The notes beneath the pieces are model-generated. The model saw nothing but the letters and a program-made list of their open reading frames with translations, searched no databases and had not been told where the DNA came from. The translations under genes were made by a program, and so were the position numbers. Shown here one piece after another: positions 1 to 7,608 of a DNA stretch of 13,454 nucleotides. The DNA comes from an uncultured Eubacteriales bacterium (GTDB lineage: Bacteria > Bacillota > Clostridia > Oscillospirales > Butyricicoccaceae), in contig CAKRRK010000033.1 in the NCBI GenBank assembly GCA_934395135.1, positions 1 to 13,454 on the forward strand, read 5' to 3'. Position 1 is the first letter of the stretch. Every line of letters starts with the position of its first letter.

Positions 1-1
1 C

Positions 2-118
2 CAAGCGCTTTCTATGCTGTCTTCCATTGATTTTCCGGAAGAACTGATTATCAACGGGGATATGGGCCGGCTGAAGTCCTATTTTAAAGCGCTGCGCGGC
101 GTGGATATTGCAGTATAG
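2..118 (+). CDS. 3' end of an upstream gene, possibly a PHP-family phosphatase/hydrolase (partial)
   Basis: An open frame enters from the left edge and ends at TAG 116-118, giving 38 C-terminal residues that include FPEELIINGDMGRLKSYF. The frame has the codon style of the genes that follow, and a terminator lies directly behind its stop, so it is very likely the end of a real gene. The pattern FP-E-x-x-I-N-x-D-x-x-x-L resembles the tail of PHP-domain phosphatases of the YcdX type (a parallel strand, then a final helix), and such genes sit beside murB in several Clostridia. That family call is an inference from a very short stretch. No metal-binding histidine is inside the window to confirm it. 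HprK or UvrC, which are also found upstream of murB in relatives, do not obviously end this way. Confidence 0.45.
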   Translation, partial: QALSMLSSIDFPEELIINGDMGRLKSYFKALRGVDIAV

Positions 119-126
119 AACGGGAC

Positions 127-151
127 AAAAGCGGCATGGGCCGCTTTTTTT
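127..151 (+). terminator. Rho-independent terminator of the upstream gene
   Basis: GCGGC (131-135) pairs with GCCGC (140-144) around the loop ATGG. The stem is extended by AAAA (127-130) pairing with TTTT (145-148), and a run of seven T ends at 151. It lies 8 bases after the TAG of the preceding frame, so it separates that gene from the murB operon. Confidence 0.9.
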
Positions 152-184
152 GTTTGAGAAAGTATATTCATCCGCATATATATT

Positions 185-193
185 TGGTATAAT
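185..193 (+). promoter_or_regulatory. Extended -10 promoter of the murB operon
   Basis: TGG followed by a perfect TATAAT (188-193) forms an extended -10 element. The -35 position at 17-base spacing (165-170, TATTCA) matches the consensus poorly, which is normal for TGN-type promoters. Transcription would start near 200, leaving a leader of about 60 bases before the murB ATG. The element lies between a terminator and the first gene of the operon, which supports the call. Confidence 0.7.
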
Positions 194-220
194 AAGCATA
201 GTAATAATCCATATGAGGAG

Positions 221-240
221 GGCGTCCGGGGGCGGACGCC
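221..240 (+). promoter_or_regulatory. GC-rich hairpin in the murB leader
   Basis: GGCGTCC (221-227) is exactly complementary to GGACGCC (234-240), giving a 7-bp stem, nearly all G-C, with a GGGGGC loop. It ends 7 bases before the murB Shine-Dalgarno site GGAGG (248-252). No U-tract follows, so it is not an intrinsic terminator. It could stabilise the 5' end of the mRNA, keep the ribosome site clear, or bind a protein. The structure is seen directly; a role is not shown. Confidence 0.5.
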
Positions 241-259
241 GGATGACGGAGGCGCATCT

Positions 260-1159
260 ATGGCAGAATATCAAGCGTTTATCAAGGAATTGTCAAATAC
301 CGAGGTGCGATTGGACGAACCGATGGGGAACCATACCTCGTTCGGCATTGGAGGACCGGCAGATGTACTGCTTTTTCCCAACACAGAGGAAGCGCTGGTC
401 GATGCTGTGACAAAAGTTCGGCAGGCGGGTCTGCGGCATTATATTATCGGAAACGGTACCAATGTTTTGGTGCGGGATGAGGGAATCCGCGGTGTTGTGA
501 TCTCGCCGGAACGGCTTTCCCATGTAACGGTGGAAGAAACAAGCCTTACCGCAGGCGCCGGAGCAGCTCTGCTGAAGATCGCGGCCAAAGCTCTGGATTA
601 CGAGCTTACCGGCTTTGCGTTTGCGGCAGGAATCCCCGGCAGCGTCGGCGGCGCGGTGTTTATGAACGCGGGAGCATACGGCGGGCAGATGGCGGACGTT
701 GTGGCTTCCACCCGGTATCTGGACGGCGGGGGACAGATCCGGGAAATTTCCGGCGCGGCGCACCAGTTTGGATACCGGCGCAGCTTTTTTTCCGCACATC
801 CGGAGTGTGTGATTCTGGAGACCAGAATTTTTCTCTCCAGGGGAGAACGAACCGCTATTTTGGATGAAATGAACCGCCTTGCGCAAAAACGGAGAGAAAA
901 ACAGCCGCTGGAGTTTAAATCCGCCGGCAGCACATTCAAGCGTCCGGAAGGTCAGTTTGCCGGCCGCCTGATTGAGGAAGCGGGGCTGAAAGGCCTGCGT
1001 GTCGGAGACGCGCAGGTGTCGGAAAAACATGCGGGATTTGTGATCAACCTGGGGAAAGCGTCCTGCCGGGACGTTTTGACCCTGGTAGAAACGATAAAAG
1101 ATCGTGTATATCGGACGTCCGGCATTTTGCTGGAACTGGAAGTGCGCGTATTGGAATAA
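260..1159 (+). CDS. murB: UDP-N-acetylenolpyruvoylglucosamine reductase MurB
   Basis: This cytoplasmic FAD enzyme reduces UDP-GlcNAc-enolpyruvate to UDP-MurNAc with NADPH, the second committed step of peptidoglycan synthesis. The 299-residue product has the FAD-binding pieces NHTSFGIGGPAD (24-35), GNGTNVLV (64-71) and GIPGSVGGAVFMNAGAYG (124-141). The substrate and catalytic domain shows YRRSFF (172-177) with Arg173, SAGSTFKRP (221-229) with the proton donor Ser224, and the C-terminal LELEVR with Glu294. These correspond to E. coli Arg159, Ser229 and Glu325. Length and the short YRRSFF loop fit the compact type II MurB of Gram-positives. The ATG at 260 is chosen because GGAGG (248-252) sits 7 bases upstream; earlier ATGs at 213 and 243 are in another frame. 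It is the first gene of the operon, 15 bases before rapZ. Confidence 0.97.
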   Translation: MAEYQAFIKELSNTEVRLDEPMGNHTSFGIGGPADVLLFPNTEEALVDAVTKVRQAGLRHYIIGNGTNVLVRDEGIRGVVISPERLSHVTVEETSLTAGAGAALLKIAAKALDYELTGFAFAAGIPGSVGGAVFMNAGAYGGQMADVVASTRYLDGGGQIREISGAAHQFGYRRSFFSAHPECVILETRIFLSRGERTAILDEMNRLAQKRREKQPLEFKSAGSTFKRPEGQFAGRLIEEAGLKGLRVGDAQVSEKHAGFVINLGKASCRDVLTLVETIKDRVYRTSGILLELEVRVLE

Positions 1160-1174
1160 AGGAGGCCTGGGAAA

Positions 1175-2032
1175 ATGCAGTTTTTAATTGTAACAGGGAT
1201 GTCCGGTTCCGGAAAAAGCCGTACCATCGCCTCGCTGGAGGATCTGGGATATTACTGCGTGGATAATATGCCGGTGGGGCTGCTTTCCACGTTTGCGGAA
1301 ATGTGTATGGCGGGCGCTGAGCGCTATCAGAAGGTAGCGCTTGTGATTGACGTGCGGGCAGGGGACGATTTGAAATCGCTTTCCAAAGCGCTGCTCAATG
1401 TGGAAAAGCTGGGTATGGACTGCAGTATCCTGTATTTGGATACGGAAACGGACACCCTCATTAACCGCTACAAAGAAACCAGGCGAAAGCATCCGCTGAT
1501 GGAGCAGGGCATGTCCATTGTAGAGGCCATATCCCGGGAGAGGGAACTGCTGTCGGATGTGCGGGGAATGGCGGACCATGTGGTGGACACCACAAGTTTT
1601 TCCGCCTCCAAGCTGCGGGAAACCATTGTGCATCTGTTCAGCAGCAACGTGAAGCATATTTTTTATGTGAATGTGATGTCATTTGGCTTTAAATATGGTA
1701 TTCCGACCGAGGCGGATCTTGTAATGGACGTCCGGTTTTTGCCCAATCCTTACTATGAGATGAGCCTGCGGCAGTTTGACGGCAGAAAGCCGGAGGTGCG
1801 GGACTATGTGTTCCGGGACGGCACCGCGGACAAGTTTATGGAACGGCTGACAGCATTGCTTGATTTTTTGATACCCCAGTATATTAAGGAAGGGAAGGCA
1901 GCCATTACCATTGGCATTGGATGCACAGGAGGAAAGCACCGCTCGGTGGCAATTACGGAAGCTTTGACTGACTATGTTGCAAAACAAGGCTACCGGGCTT
2001 CCGCCACTCACCGGGACTATAAGAGAGGGTGA
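1175..2032 (+). CDS. rapZ: RapZ/YvcJ family nucleotide-binding protein
   Basis: The 285-residue protein begins with a Walker A P-loop, GMSGSGKS (8-15), and has a DVR motif at 59-61 in the Walker B region. Its C-terminal domain contains the family signature GCTGGKHRSV (249-258). In Bacillus subtilis the homologue YvcJ binds and hydrolyses ATP and GTP. In E. coli RapZ is an RNA-binding adaptor that sends the sRNA GlmZ to RNase E, controlling glucosamine-6-phosphate synthase. GlmZ-type RNAs are not known in Clostridia, so the RNA role should not be transferred directly. AAGGAGG (1159-1165) overlaps the murB stop and sits 9 bases before the ATG. Its place between murB and yvcK is the standard Firmicutes context and suggests a tie to amino-sugar and cell-wall supply. 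Confidence 0.96.
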   Translation: MQFLIVTGMSGSGKSRTIASLEDLGYYCVDNMPVGLLSTFAEMCMAGAERYQKVALVIDVRAGDDLKSLSKALLNVEKLGMDCSILYLDTETDTLINRYKETRRKHPLMEQGMSIVEAISRERELLSDVRGMADHVVDTTSFSASKLRETIVHLFSSNVKHIFYVNVMSFGFKYGIPTEADLVMDVRFLPNPYYEMSLRQFDGRKPEVRDYVFRDGTADKFMERLTALLDFLIPQYIKEGKAAITIGIGCTGGKHRSVAITEALTDYVAKQGYRASATHRDYKRG

Positions 2033-2036
2033 CGCT

Positions 2037-3152
2037 GTGAAGAGACCGTGGATACGAAAACTCTATATTGGGCTGCTGAAGAAAAAACGAAACCACCAGC
2101 GCAAAAAGGAAACTGGCGGAAAGCCGGAAATTCCGCGAACATTTGGACCCAAAGTGGTGGCCATCGGAGGCGGCACCGGTCTTTCTACGATGCTGCGGGG
2201 GATTAAAGCGTATACCCAGAACATTACCGCGATTGTTACCGTGGCGGATGACGGCGGCGGCTCAGGGGTTTTGCGGGCGGAATACGGAATGCTGCCGCCA
2301 GGAGACATTCGGAACTGCATTATCGCGCTGGCCAATACGGAGCCTTCTATGGTAGAACTGCTGAACTATCGCTTTTCCGAAGGAGGACTGAAAGGGCAGT
2401 CTTTTGGCAATTTGTTCCTTGCGGCACTCAATGGCATCTGCGGTTCCTTTGAGGAAGCGGTGGCGAGGATGAATGAGGTGCTTGCCGTGACGGGAAAGGT
2501 AATCCCTGTTACCACGGCGGATGTGAACCTTATCGCAGAATTTGAGGATGGAAGCCAGATTCGCGGCGAGTCCAAAATATTCCACCATAAAAAACAGCAT
2601 GACTGCCGGATTACCCGGGTGCGATTGGATCCGGAGCGGCCAACGGCGGTGCCGGAGGCCATTGAAGCAATTTATAACGCGGATATCGTCCTGCTGGGAC
2701 CAGGCAGCCTGTATACCAGCATTATTCCGAACCTTTTGGTGCGAGGCATTACAGAGGCGCTGGAAAATACGGACGCTCTGCGGCTGTATGTGATGAATAT
2801 TATGACACAGGACGGAGAGACGGAGGGCTATACCGGCGGCGATCATATCCGGGCGATTTATGCCCATGGTTCGGAAAACATCATCGACGCGGTGATTTAC
2901 AACAACGGAGAAATCAACGAACGGATGCAGGAAAAATACAAATCCGAGGATGCAGAGCCGGTGCTTGTGGAAAGGGAAACTTTTAAAAACTGTGAATTAT
3001 TCGGGTATCCCCTGGCGAAATCTGGAATTGATGTGGCGCGGCATGATCCGCAGCTGCTTGCCAAAGCGGTGTTTTCCGTCTTTCGGAAAAAACGCCAGCG
3101 GGATGGAATTTATGGACTTTATGATAACATAATTGCAGAACGGGACGATTGA
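2037..3152 (+). CDS. yvcK: YvcK/CofD-like gluconeogenesis and cell-shape factor
   Basis: YvcK binds UDP-sugars such as UDP-GlcNAc and is needed in B. subtilis for growth on gluconeogenic carbon and for normal peptidoglycan deposition. The 371-residue product has the Rossmann-like core VAIGGGTGLSTML (41-53), ADDGGGSG (70-77), PPGDIRNC, SFGNLFLAAL, PGSLYTSIIPNLL and NIMTQDGETEGY, all diagnostic of the family. The start is placed at GTG 2037, four bases after the rapZ stop, because the AGAGAGGG purine run ending at 2029 gives a proper ribosome site; the ATG at 1974 lies inside rapZ. The first 24 residues are strongly basic (KKKRNHQRKK at 15-24) and precede the fold, a feature some clostridial YvcK proteins share. 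It may bind membrane phospholipid or nucleic acid (inference). The next gene is whiA, 24 bases on. Confidence 0.95.
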   Translation: MKRPWIRKLYIGLLKKKRNHQRKKETGGKPEIPRTFGPKVVAIGGGTGLSTMLRGIKAYTQNITAIVTVADDGGGSGVLRAEYGMLPPGDIRNCIIALANTEPSMVELLNYRFSEGGLKGQSFGNLFLAALNGICGSFEEAVARMNEVLAVTGKVIPVTTADVNLIAEFEDGSQIRGESKIFHHKKQHDCRITRVRLDPERPTAVPEAIEAIYNADIVLLGPGSLYTSIIPNLLVRGITEALENTDALRLYVMNIMTQDGETEGYTGGDHIRAIYAHGSENIIDAVIYNNGEINERMQEKYKSEDAEPVLVERETFKNCELFGYPLAKSGIDVARHDPQLLAKAVFSVFRKKRQRDGIYGLYDNIIAERDD

Positions 3153-3176
3153 CAGCAGGAGAAAGGGGCGGTGGCG

Positions 3177-4076
3177 TTGTCTTTTTCATACGAAGTAAAA
3201 AAAGAAATCTGCAAAACTCCTGTAGGAAAGGCCTGCTGCAGGACAGCGGAACTGTATGGCATCCTTTTGTATGCCAATACGTTTTCTTATCACGAAATTA
3301 AAATCATTACGGCAAATCCATATCTCAAAAAACGGGTGATGCAGCTGTTGAAACGGGTGTTGAACCTGGAGATTTTGCCGGAAGAACGGGAAAAGTTCAT
3401 TTTTTCCATTGCAGACCAAAGGGTAATCCGGCAGATTTTTGACTTGCTGGGCTATGATTTCAAACCGCATGTTGCCTATGGCCTCAACCGGAACATCATA
3501 GAAGAGGAATGCTGCAAGGCGGCGTTTCTCCGGGGTGCGTTTCTGCTCGCCGGCACGGTGGCGGCGCCGGACAAAAAATGCCACTTTGAAATTGCGACAA
3601 GCCACCAGAGCCTTACCCGGCAGGTAATGGCGCTGATGATGGATATGGGGTTTCTGCCCAAGCTAACGGAGCGCAAAGGCTCCGCCGTGATTTATTTTAA
3701 AGATACCGCCAGTGTGGAAAACATTTTGACGCTGCTGGGCGCACCGGTGGGCGCTATGTCCATCATGGAAGCCAAAGTGGAAAAAGGGCTTCGAAATGAG
3801 ATCAACCGCAGGGTAAACTGCGAAACGGCCAACCTGATTAAAACGACGGACGCCGCGGCAAAGCAGATTGTATGGATAAAAAAAGCCATCAACAAGTATG
3901 GAATGGCGCTTTTTCCGGAAAGTCTGCGGGCGACGGTGGAACTGCGGCTTGCAAACCCGTCCGCATCTTTGGCGGAGCTTGCGATGCTGTCGGAAGAACC
4001 CATCACAAGATCCGGGCTGAGCCACCGGCTGAAAAAGATACTGTCAATTGTGAAGCAAAATGAGGATCGTTTATGA
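3177..4076 (+). CDS. whiA: WhiA family DNA-binding protein (sporulation/cell-division regulator homologue)
   Basis: WhiA combines an N-terminal LAGLIDADG-like fold without nuclease activity with a C-terminal helix-turn-helix. It controls sporulation septation in Streptomyces and influences division and chromosome segregation in B. subtilis. The 299-residue product shows the first fold's helix FLRGAFLLAGTV (around 117-127), the NCETANLIKTTDAA segment and the C-terminal HTH region SLAELAMLSEEPITRSGLSHRL (about 264-285). A TTG start at 3177 is preferred: AAAGGGG (3162-3168) is then 8 bases away, and the protein begins MSFSYEVKKEI, matching the usual MSFxxEVKxEL family start. The GTG at 3171 would be only 2 bases from that site. 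The stop overlaps the dnaE start by 4 bases, indicating translational coupling. Unlike B. subtilis, no HPr-like crh gene follows. Confidence 0.94.
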   Translation: MSFSYEVKKEICKTPVGKACCRTAELYGILLYANTFSYHEIKIITANPYLKKRVMQLLKRVLNLEILPEEREKFIFSIADQRVIRQIFDLLGYDFKPHVAYGLNRNIIEEECCKAAFLRGAFLLAGTVAAPDKKCHFEIATSHQSLTRQVMALMMDMGFLPKLTERKGSAVIYFKDTASVENILTLLGAPVGAMSIMEAKVEKGLRNEINRRVNCETANLIKTTDAAAKQIVWIKKAINKYGMALFPESLRATVELRLANPSASLAELAMLSEEPITRSGLSHRLKKILSIVKQNEDRL

Positions 4077-7000
4077 AGGAATTTGTGCATCTGCATGTAC
4101 ATAGCGAATACAGCCTGCTGGACGGCGCCTGCCGGATTTCGGACATTATGGAACGCGTCAAAAACGCGGGACAGAAAGCGGTGGCCATTACAGACCATGG
4201 CGTGATGTACGGTGTGATTGATTTTTATAAAGCGGCGAAGGAAGCCGGCATTAAGCCGATTATTGGCTGCGAGGTATATGTCGCGCCCCGGACCCGATTT
4301 GACAAAACCTATGAATTTGACAGCAATCCGCACCACCTGGTGTTGTTGTGTAAAAATAACACGGGATACAAAAATCTCATCCATATGGTAAGCCTTGGCT
4401 TTATCGAAGGATTTTATAATCGGCCGCGGGTGGATATGGATTTGCTTCGCGCGCATTCCGACGGACTGATTGCTTTGTCTGCCTGTCTTGGCGGCGAACT
4501 GCCAAAGCTCATTTTGCAGGACAATTACCAGGGGGCAAAGGCGAAAGCGGCGGAATATTTGTCAATATTTGGCCAGGGAAACTACTATATTGAATTGCAG
4601 AATCAGGGGATTCCGGTAGAAAAGGAAGTCAATGAAAAGCTCAGTTCCATTGCCCGGGAGCTTTCCATCCCGCTGGTCGCTACAAACGACGCCCATTATC
4701 TCACCCGGGAGGACGCCTATATCCAGGATGTTCTGATGTGCATCCAGATGAACAAAACGGTAGACGACCCGAACCGGATGAAGTTTGAGACAGAGGAATT
4801 CTATCTGAAAACCTACGACGAAATGGTGGCGGCGCTGCCGGAATATCCGGAGGCACTGCAAAACACGGCAAACATTGCGGAGCAGTGCAATCTGGATTTT
4901 GAATTCGGCCAGTACCACTTGCCGGCATTTGACGTGCCTGCGGGTTACTCCGCCTATGCCTATTTAAGAAAGCTGTGCTACGATGGGTTTGCGGTGAAAT
5001 ATCCGGACAATGAGGAAAACCGTCAGCGGCTGGAATATGAACTTTCCATGATAGAACAGATGGGCTTTGTGGACTATTTCCTGATTGTTTCCGACTTTAT
5101 CGCTTATGCGAAAAACAACGGCATTCCGGTGGGACCGGGCCGTGGATCCGCGGCGGGGAGTCTCGTGGCGTATTGCCTCGGCATTACCGCTTTGGATCCT
5201 CTGAAGTATTCCCTGTATTTTGAACGGTTTTTAAACCCGGAGCGGGTCAGCATGCCGGATATTGACATTGACTTCTGCTATGAACGGCGGCAGGAGGTCA
5301 TTGATTATGTTACGAAAAAATACGGGAAAGAACGGGTGGCGCAAATTGTCACGTTTGGCACGATGGCGGCGCGCAACGCCATCCGTGATGTGGGCAGAGC
5401 CTTGAATATTCCGTATGCGGATGTGGACATGGTGGCAAAACTGGTGCCCAACGAGCTGCATATGACGCTGGCCAAAGCGCTGGCCACCTCGCCCCAGTTC
5501 CGGGAGCTGTATGAAAAGGAACCGCAGGTGAAAAACCTGATTGACGTAGCGCAAAAGCTGGAGGGAATGCCGCGGCATGCGTCTACTCATGCGGCGGGCG
5601 TGGTGATTACCAACGAACCAGTGGATTCGTATGTGCCCCTGGCCAAAAATGATGAATCGGTGGTAACGCAGTTCCCAATGACCACCATTGAGCAGCTGGG
5701 ATTGCTGAAAATGGACTTTTTGGGACTCCGCAACCTGACCGTAATCCGCGATGCGGAAAAAATGGCGCAAAAAAAAGACCCGGAATTTTGCATGGACAAA
5801 ATTTCCTATGAGGATGATGAAACGTTTCTCATGTTGTCCCAGGGGAAAACCTCTGGCGTCTTCCAGCTGGAAAGCACCGGAATCACCAACGTGGTAACCG
5901 GACTGAAGCCGCAGTCCATTGAAGACATTACGGCAGTGGTGGCGTTGTACCGTCCTGGACCGATGCAGTCGATTCCGACGTATATCGAGTGTAAAAACAA
6001 TCCGGCTAAGGTAAAATATAAGCATCCGCTGCTTCGGGATATTTTGTCCGTCACCTATGGGTGCATGGTATATCAGGAACAGGTTATGGAAGTGTTCCGG
6101 GTATTGGCGGGTTATTCTCTGGGCAAGGCGGATATGGTCCGCCGGGCGATGAGCAAGAAGAAAATGAAGGAACTGGAGAAGGAGCGCATTGCCTTTATTT
6201 ATGGAGATGAAGCCCTGCACATTGACGGCGCCATCAAGCGGGGTGTGCCGGAAGATGTAGCGGCGTCCATCTTTGATGAAATTATGGACTTTGCGAACTA
6301 TGCGTTCAACAAGGCGCATGCTGCGGCTTATGCGGTCATTTCCTACCAGACGGCATATTTAAAGTGCCACTATCCCGGGGAGTATATGGCGGCGCTGCTC
6401 ACCTCGGTTCTGGATTCGGCTTCCAAGGTTTCAGAATATATCCAGGAATGCGGAAAAATGGGCATCCGGGTGCTGCCGCCGGATATCAATACCTCGGTGG
6501 ATGGGTTTTCCGTATCCGGTGGTGACATTCGGTTCGGCATGGCCGCCATTAAAAATGTGGGACGGGGTTTTATCCAGAAACTGGTGCAGGAACGGCGTCA
6601 AAACGGCGCTTATGCGACGTTTCAGGATTTCTGTGAGCGGATGTACGACCAGGATCTGAACAAGCGAGCGCTGGAGGGGCTGATTAAAAGCGGCACGTTT
6701 GATTCTATGGGCTATCGGCGGTCGCAGCTTTTGGCCGTGTTTGAGAGGACGCTGGACGTGGTTTCCCAGAGCCGGCGGAAAAATATTGAGGGACAGATGG
6801 ATCTGTTTGGCATGAGCGAAACTACGGTGCAAAATGATGTAATGCTGCCAAATATCCCGGAAAAGTCCAAAAAAGAACTGCTGATGATGGAAAAAGAAAG
6901 CGTAGGGCTGTATTTGTCCGGCCATCCTCTGGAAGATTACCGGGAGCTCATTCAAAAAGCCGGCACGGATTCCATCCGGGACATTGTGACCGAAACAACG

Positions 7001-7582
7001 GAAGAAACCGGCGGGCACCGGTACCAGGATGGGATGGGTGTAACCCTTGGCGCAGTCATCTCGTCGGTGCGGCTGAAAACCACAAAGAAAGGCAGTATGA
7101 TGGCGTATCTTACGGTGGAAGACAGGACCGGCAGTCTGGAACTTGTGACGTTTTCCAATGTGCTGAACCGCTGCGGACCGTATATGAAAGAAGACAATGT
7201 CGTCTTTATTACGGGGAAAATTGACGTACGGGAGGATGAAGCGCCGAAAATCCTGGTGAATGACATTGTCCCCCTGGAAGAACAATACATCAGCGCGGTT
7301 CGCGGGGAAGCAAAAGGATGGAAAAATGCGGGCGGAGAAACGCGCAGCAGTCTGCCCAAGAGTGCAAAGCTGTATATCAAGGTAGCATCCAGAAACGACG
7401 TGCGCATTGAAATGATAAAACCGCTACTGGCAGAATATGCCGGCGATATGCCGGTGGTTTTGTATCTGGAAGACGAAAAAAAGAAGATGGTTGCGGCGCG
7501 AAATTTGTGGGTGCGGAGAGATGCGGAGTTGCTTGCAAAATTAAGATTTGTTTTTGAAGAAAACAGTGTTATAATCAAATAA
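4073..7582 (+). CDS. dnaE: DNA polymerase III subunit alpha, DnaE1 type
   Basis: This 1169-residue C-family replicative polymerase has its domains in DnaE1 order. The PHP domain (about 1-210) keeps HLHVHS (6-11), ITDHG (39-43), GCE (65-67), HH (87-88), Cys138 and Asp206/His208. These are metal-ligand positions that E. coli DnaE has lost, so the site looks intact. The polymerase core has GPGRGSAAGS (354-363) and PDIDIDF (395-401), giving catalytic Asp398 and Asp400, and a third Asp548 in KMDFLGL. QMDLF (908-912) is a canonical beta-clamp binding motif. A C-terminal OB fold spans about 989-1070. In Firmicutes DnaE usually works with PolC, extending RNA primers on the lagging strand. The ATG overlaps the whiA stop as ATGA, and GAGG lies 8 bases upstream. 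The end of the gene carries a probable pfkA promoter. Confidence 0.97.
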   Translation: MKEFVHLHVHSEYSLLDGACRISDIMERVKNAGQKAVAITDHGVMYGVIDFYKAAKEAGIKPIIGCEVYVAPRTRFDKTYEFDSNPHHLVLLCKNNTGYKNLIHMVSLGFIEGFYNRPRVDMDLLRAHSDGLIALSACLGGELPKLILQDNYQGAKAKAAEYLSIFGQGNYYIELQNQGIPVEKEVNEKLSSIARELSIPLVATNDAHYLTREDAYIQDVLMCIQMNKTVDDPNRMKFETEEFYLKTYDEMVAALPEYPEALQNTANIAEQCNLDFEFGQYHLPAFDVPAGYSAYAYLRKLCYDGFAVKYPDNEENRQRLEYELSMIEQMGFVDYFLIVSDFIAYAKNNGIPVGPGRGSAAGSLVAYCLGITALDPLKYSLYFERFLNPERVSMPDIDIDFCYERRQEVIDYVTKKYGKERVAQIVTFGTMAARNAIRDVGRALNIPYADVDMVAKLVPNELHMTLAKALATSPQFRELYEKEPQVKNLIDVAQKLEGMPRHASTHAAGVVITNEPVDSYVPLAKNDESVVTQFPMTTIEQLGLLKMDFLGLRNLTVIRDAEKMAQKKDPEFCMDKISYEDDETFLMLSQGKTSGVFQLESTGITNVVTGLKPQSIEDITAVVALYRPGPMQSIPTYIECKNNPAKVKYKHPLLRDILSVTYGCMVYQEQVMEVFRVLAGYSLGKADMVRRAMSKKKMKELEKERIAFIYGDEALHIDGAIKRGVPEDVAASIFDEIMDFANYAFNKAHAAAYAVISYQTAYLKCHYPGEYMAALLTSVLDSASKVSEYIQECGKMGIRVLPPDINTSVDGFSVSGGDIRFGMAAIKNVGRGFIQKLVQERRQNGAYATFQDFCERMYDQDLNKRALEGLIKSGTFDSMGYRRSQLLAVFERTLDVVSQSRRKNIEGQMDLFGMSETTVQNDVMLPNIPEKSKKELLMMEKESVGLYLSGHPLEDYRELIQKAGTDSIRDIVTETTEETGGHRYQDGMGVTLGAVISSVRLKTTKKGSMMAYLTVEDRTGSLELVTFSNVLNRCGPYMKEDNVVFITGKIDVREDEAPKILVNDIVPLEEQYISAVRGEAKGWKNAGGETRSSLPKSAKLYIKVASRNDVRIEMIKPLLAEYAGDMPVVLYLEDEKKKMVAARNLWVRRDAELLAKLRFVFEENSVIIK
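7567..7575 (+). promoter_or_regulatory. Internal extended -10 promoter for pfkA
   Basis: TGT followed by a perfect TATAAT (7570-7575) lies across the last codons of dnaE, 33 bases before the pfkA ATG. The 17-base-spaced -35 position (7547-7552, TTTGTT) is poor, so activity would rest on the extended -10. It has the same layout as the murB promoter. It would let glycolytic pfkA be expressed above the level of the replication genes (inference). Confidence 0.5.
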
Positions 7583-7608
7583 ACAGTCATTCTATTGGAG
7601 GAATTTGT

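Noticed and set aside
108..410. A 100-codon plus-strand frame spanning the murB leader
   Set aside because: It crosses a terminator and a promoter and continues out of frame inside murB, with no ribosome site or domain.
1974..2036. ATG start for yvcK inside rapZ
   Set aside because: It would overlap rapZ by 59 bases with no good ribosome site; GTG 2037 follows a purine-rich site and gives the usual basic N terminus.
5231..6319. A 362-codon open frame on the minus strand inside dnaE
   Set aside because: It is a mirror of a highly conserved polymerase gene, has no recognisable domain and no ribosome site, and is rich in His, Arg and Phe as such shadows are.
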